From CAXXOK01 sp963675365 (GTDB lineage Bacteria > Bacillota > Clostridia > Christensenellales > Aristaeellaceae), in NCBI GenBank assembly GCA_963675365.2, contig CAXXVA010000003.1:1409366-1473365 (forward strand): a stretch of DNA of 64,000 nt, given 5' to 3'. How positions within the stretch are numbered: the stretch's first letter is position 1; each line of letters begins with the position of its first letter. Both the position numbers and the translations under genes were made by a program. Under the pieces are notes generated by a model. That model was not told the DNA's origin, searched no databases, and saw only the letters and a program-made list of their open reading frames with translations. Below, in pieces: positions 60,916 through 64,000 of the stretch.

Positions 60916-61662
60916 ATGGGGATTACGAAGGTGATCGCGGAAGGCAAAGGGAAACGTATCTATGCCACCGACAACCCGGACGAAGCCGTGGTGTATTTTA
61001 AGGACGAAGCAATCGCGTTCCGCGGGCTGAAAATCGGGCGTATCATCGGTAAAGGAGAGATCAACAACCTTCTCTGCGAGTATATCTTTACACTGCTGCA
61101 GAAAAAAGGCGTTCCCAATCATTTTCTGCGCCGCATCAACGATCGCAGCATGCTGGTGCTCCGGGTGGATATCATTCCGGTCGTCATCAAGGTACGCAAC
61201 ATCGTCGCGGGCAGCCTGGCCCAGCGCATCGGTTATCCCGAGGGCACCCACCTTAAAAACACCGTGATCGAGTATTGCCTCAAGGACCGCAGCCTCGACG
61301 ACCCGCTGGTCAACCTCACGCACATCACCGCGATGGGGCTGGCGACGACGCAGGAACTGCGCACCATGGAAGAGATCGCTATAAAAGTCAATACCATCCT
61401 CACGGAAATCCTAAGCGACATCAACATCGAACTGATCGATTTCAAGCTTGAATTCGGAAGGTTCCATGGGGATGTTTTATTATCGGACGAAATTTCGCCC
61501 GACACTTGCCGTTTCTGGGACGCCAGCACGCACGAGCCGCTGGATATCGACCGCTTCCGCCGCGATCTGGGCGACGCGGAAGGCGCGTACCGCGAGGTAT
61601 TGCACCGCATGACGGGCTACGTACTGAAAAACAGCGAGGAAAACGCAGACGAAACCCAGTAA
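60916..61662 (+). CDS. purC: phosphoribosylaminoimidazole-succinocarboxamide synthase
   Basis: A 248-residue SAICAR synthetase; ATG at 60916 behind GGAAGGA. Motifs include EGKGKRIYATDNPD (ATP loop), VEIIPV-like LRVDIIPVVIKVRNIVAGSLAQR and DFKLEFGRFHGDVLLSDEISPDTCRFWD. It joins CAIR and aspartate in purine synthesis. It stands alone, away from other pur genes except purA on the other strand. Confidence 0.95.
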   Translation: MGITKVIAEGKGKRIYATDNPDEAVVYFKDEAIAFRGLKIGRIIGKGEINNLLCEYIFTLLQKKGVPNHFLRRINDRSMLVLRVDIIPVVIKVRNIVAGSLAQRIGYPEGTHLKNTVIEYCLKDRSLDDPLVNLTHITAMGLATTQELRTMEEIAIKVNTILTEILSDINIELIDFKLEFGRFHGDVLLSDEISPDTCRFWDASTHEPLDIDRFRRDLGDAEGAYREVLHRMTGYVLKNSEENADETQ

Positions 61663-61708
61663 AGACCATGATTCCAGCACGGCGGTGCCCCTGTTTCGCT
61701 ACTCGTTT

Positions 61709-61736
61709 AACGTATGGACTAGCCATACGTTTTTTT
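61709..61736 (+). terminator. intrinsic terminator of purC
   Basis: Stem AACGTATGG/CCATACGTT (61709-61717 with 61723-61731) running into a T-tract up to 61736. Confidence 0.88.
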
Positions 61737-61915
61737 ATGCGCTCACGGCTGATTTGTATTCCTTCTGTTTTTTTGGTCAGTTCGCGTAAAACATAAGATT
61801 TCCAGGCAGGGAAAAAGGGTTAAACATAGAACAATGGTGAATATGGGTTAGAATCAGTTTTTCAGCCAAAACCCCGTCCGGGACGCGGCGAAAAGCAGAC
61901 GGAAGGAGATCAACC

Positions 61916-63396
61916 ATGGCGAACTCTCAAGACCTAGGCAAGATACAGGACTTGCGCGAGACCCTCGGCAAGGGGGATGAAAAACGCGCCAAGGCGCAGC
62001 GCGAAGCCGGAAAGCTTACGGCGCGTGAACGTATCTTGAAAATCGCGGACGTCGGCAGCTTTGTGGAGCTGTATGCTTTCGTATCCGAGCAGGATGAAGG
62101 CGCGGGCGTCGTAACCGGATACGCGACGGTGCAGCAGAGGCCCGTATACCTGTTCGCACAGGATTTCACGGTGCACGGCGGCGCGATCGGCAAGCTGCAG
62201 TCGCAAAAAATCAATAAAATCTTGGATATGGCGCTGAAAACAGGCGCGCCCGTGCTGATGCTGTGCGACAGCGCAGGCGTACGGCTGGACGAAGGCGCGG
62301 AGGCGATGAACGCCTTTGCCGATATTTACCGCAGTATGGCCCGGCTCAGCGGCGTATGCCCCATGATTTCGGTCATTTTGGGTCCCTGTATCGGCGGCGC
62401 GGCGCTCATGGCGCAGCTGTCGGACATCAGCATTCTGGCCAAAGACGTCGGTCAGCTGATGATGTTCGGGCCGCAGGTGCTGTCGGCTATGAACGGCATC
62501 AGCTACGATATCCAGGCCGTTGGCGGCGCGGAAATGATGGCGAAGCAGGGCGCATGCTCGCTGCTTGCCGATACCGAAGACAAAGCGATCGAAGCGGCGC
62601 TCAATATCCTTTCGCTGCTTCCCGGCTCCAATGCCGAAGACGCGGATCTTTTGGAAAGCGGCGATCTCAACCGCCTGCTCCCCTCCATCGAGCCGTCGGA
62701 CACCGACGCGCTGCTTTCCCAGATGCTGGACGCCGGAACGATGATCGAGCTGATGGGCTCCAACGAGCCTGGCATCAAAACCGTGATGGGCCGCATCGCG
62801 GGCCGCTCCGTCGGCGTGGTCGCGACCGCAGCCGGATCCCTCAGCGCGGGCGCAATGCAGAAAGCCGCGCGCTTTGTGCATTTCTGGGACTGCTTTAACA
62901 TTCCGGTGGTCAGCTTTATCAACACCCGGGGCGTGGAAGTGAAAAGCCTTCATGACCAAAAGCTGGTTGATGAACGCGCAGAGCCAGTTGTTTTACGCCT
63001 ACGCCACGGCGACCGTGCCCAAGCTTTCGGTGATCACCGGCAGCGCCATCGGCCAGGCTTATCTGTCCATGGGCGGCAAAGCCACGGCCGACGTCACCTT
63101 TGCGTGGCCTGGCGCCGTGATTTCGGCGCTGACGCCCGAGGCCGCCGTCGCCGTACTGTACGGCAAGGAAATCAGCGCGGATACGGATAACACCCCCGAA
63201 GCTTCCCGCGAGAAATACGCGCAGGATTATATTGACAACGTGGCGGGGGCGCCATGCACGCGGGCGAAAGCCGGGTTGCTGGACGACGTGATCGATCCTG
63301 CACAGACGCGCAAGGTGCTGGCATCGGCGCTTGAAATGCTTTCGTCCAAGCGGGATTACAACCCCCGCCAAAAAACACGGCAACATGCCGATGTAG
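61916..63396 (+). pseudogene. mmdA: acyl-CoA carboxyltransferase subunit (methylmalonyl-CoA decarboxylase alpha-like), frameshifted
   Basis: The first 345 or so codons encode a clean carboxyltransferase (AKAQREAGKLTARERI, DSAGVRLDEGAEAM, GPCIGGAALMAQLSD, INTRGVEVKSLHDQ). At an AAAA run near 62961 one extra base moves the frame. SWLMNAQSQLFYAYATATVPK and the rest of the second half continue one frame over. A second extra base in the CCCCC run near 63362 is needed to reach the natural end (PAKKHGNMPM, stop 63394-63396). AAGGAG precedes the start. With OadG-like and biotin-carrier genes next, the intact complex would be a sodium-pumping decarboxylase. Confidence 0.85.
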
Positions 63397-63414
63397 AGAC
63401 AGGGAGGAGTCATC

Positions 63415-63768
63415 ATGAATTTATCGTTTGGCCTCTCCGTCGCGGCCGTAGGCATCCTGGTGGTTCTTTTCCGGGCTCGTGCTTTTAATCCTGTTCCTGA
63501 AACTGTTCGAAGCTTCTGTTTAAGGAACGCAGGAAAGCGTCCCCTGCCGGCCCCTGTGGAGAGCAAGACGCCAGCGCCGCAGGAGGCGCCGGCGCCAGTT
63601 GCCGCAGACCCGGGCGTTTCCGCGGACGTCATCGCGGCGATCACCGCCGCCGTTTCCGCCGTTTGGCAGGAAGAATCCGGGTTTATCGTTCGCAGGGTGC
63701 GCCGCATCCATACCGCGCCCGCCTGGAACCGTGCGGGCCGGGACGACCAGATTTTCTCCAGATTATAA
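63415..63768 (+). pseudogene. OadG/MmdD-like small membrane subunit, frameshifted
   Basis: GGGAGGAG precedes ATG 63415. The frame begins MNLSFGLSVAAVGILVV, then must shift by one base near 63463 to read FSGLVLLILFLKLFEAS. It must shift again near 63520 to read FKERRKASP, and again near 63550 to regain PAPVESKTPAPQEAPAPV and the conserved end (ITAAVSAVWQEESGFIVRRVRR). Three single-base insertions restore one coherent protein of about 117 residues with one membrane helix, a Pro/Ala linker and an OadG C-terminus. Confidence 0.75.
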
Positions 63769-63806
63769 TTAAGTAATCCTTCATTACACTAAGGAGGTTG
63801 ACCGCT

Positions 63807-64000
63807 ATGCGTCAATTCAATATCACTGTAAACGGTGTTCTTTATCAGGTTTCCGTGTGAAGAAACCGCGGCCGGCGCGCCTGTAACGGCTGCGCCCGCG
63901 GCGGCAGTTCCCGCTCCCGCTCCCGTCGCCGCAGCGCCTGCTCCCGCAGCTCCCGCCGCGGCAGCCCCCGCGCCCGCCGCAAAACCGGCCGCGCCCATCG
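63807..64000 (+). pseudogene. biotin carboxyl carrier subunit (MmdC-like), 5' part, frameshifted
   Basis: AAGGAGG precedes ATG 63807. The start RQFNITVNGVLYQVSV is typical of decarboxylase biotin-carrier subunits, but codon 18 is TGA (63858-63860). Removing one base there opens EETAAGAPVTAAP and a long Ala/Pro linker that runs off the window. The biotinyl domain would lie beyond the edge. Confidence 0.75.

Overview
The window looks like the chromosome of an anaerobic, sugar-fermenting Clostridia-type Bacillota. Ribosome-binding sites are strong (AGGAGG), GTG and TTG starts are common, and sugar uptake uses binding-protein ABC transporters rather than PTS. CoA/ferredoxin enzymes (2-oxoacid:ferredoxin oxidoreductase, non-phosphorylating GapN, a biotin-dependent decarboxylase cluster) also fit. 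Most genes are moderately GC-rich; a 6.6 kb AT-rich island at about 28.0-34.5 kb stands out. Species cannot be named from sequence alone.

Region 1 (1-17.5 kb) is a pair of divergent arabino-oligosaccharide loci. The left one (minus strand) is LacI regulator, binding protein, two permeases, GH51, GH127 and a second GH51 cut by the window edge. The right one (plus strand) is binding protein, two permeases, YesN/YesM-type two-component system and GH127. None of the glycosidases has a signal peptide, so oligosaccharides are probably imported and then hydrolysed inside the cell. Downstream lie remnants of a further GH127 gene and a degenerate IS3 element.

Region 2 (18.9-27.9 kb) is housekeeping: tRNA-Pro(GGG), pfkA, uppP, a nitroreductase, degV, a secreted protein of eight SdrD-B-like domains, thrC and a small P-loop protein.

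Region 3 (27.98-34.56 kb) is a candidate transposable element. An 18-bp inverted repeat lies at its two ends, each bordered outside by the same 10-bp direct repeat. It carries an XRE/ImmA-like pair, an IS4-like DDE transposase, a secreted protein broken by one in-frame TGA, and two related small proteins facing inward at the ends. An IS256 copy and a 286-bp MITE-like unit sit inside. It lies just upstream of the tRNA-Lys(CTT) promoter.

Region 4 (35.5-47.3 kb) is a large minus-strand catabolic operon under an AraC-type regulator: RraA-like protein, ABC binding protein and permeases, PPC/DUF296 protein, TIM-barrel epimerase, BKACE (DUF849), thiolase, four-carbon acid sugar kinase, SDR dehydrogenase and class II aldolase. 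I do not recognise this combination as a described pathway. It suggests degradation of an oxidised sugar or sugar-acid derivative that links a beta-keto-acid cleavage step to acetoacetate/acetyl-CoA.

Region 5 (47.6-64 kb) is central metabolism: korAB, D-lactate dehydrogenase, a PAS/degenerate-GGDEF/HD-GYP signalling protein, a ribbon-helix-helix protein, gapN, a membrane protein/XRE/flavodoxin operon, an iron alcohol dehydrogenase, purA, ugd, purC and the start of a methylmalonyl-CoA-decarboxylase-like operon. The three genes of that last operon carry at least six single-base insertions within about 0.9 kb, which means either decay or a local sequence-quality fault. Across the window, all three ABC sugar loci place a long hairpin between the binding-protein gene and the first permease gene.
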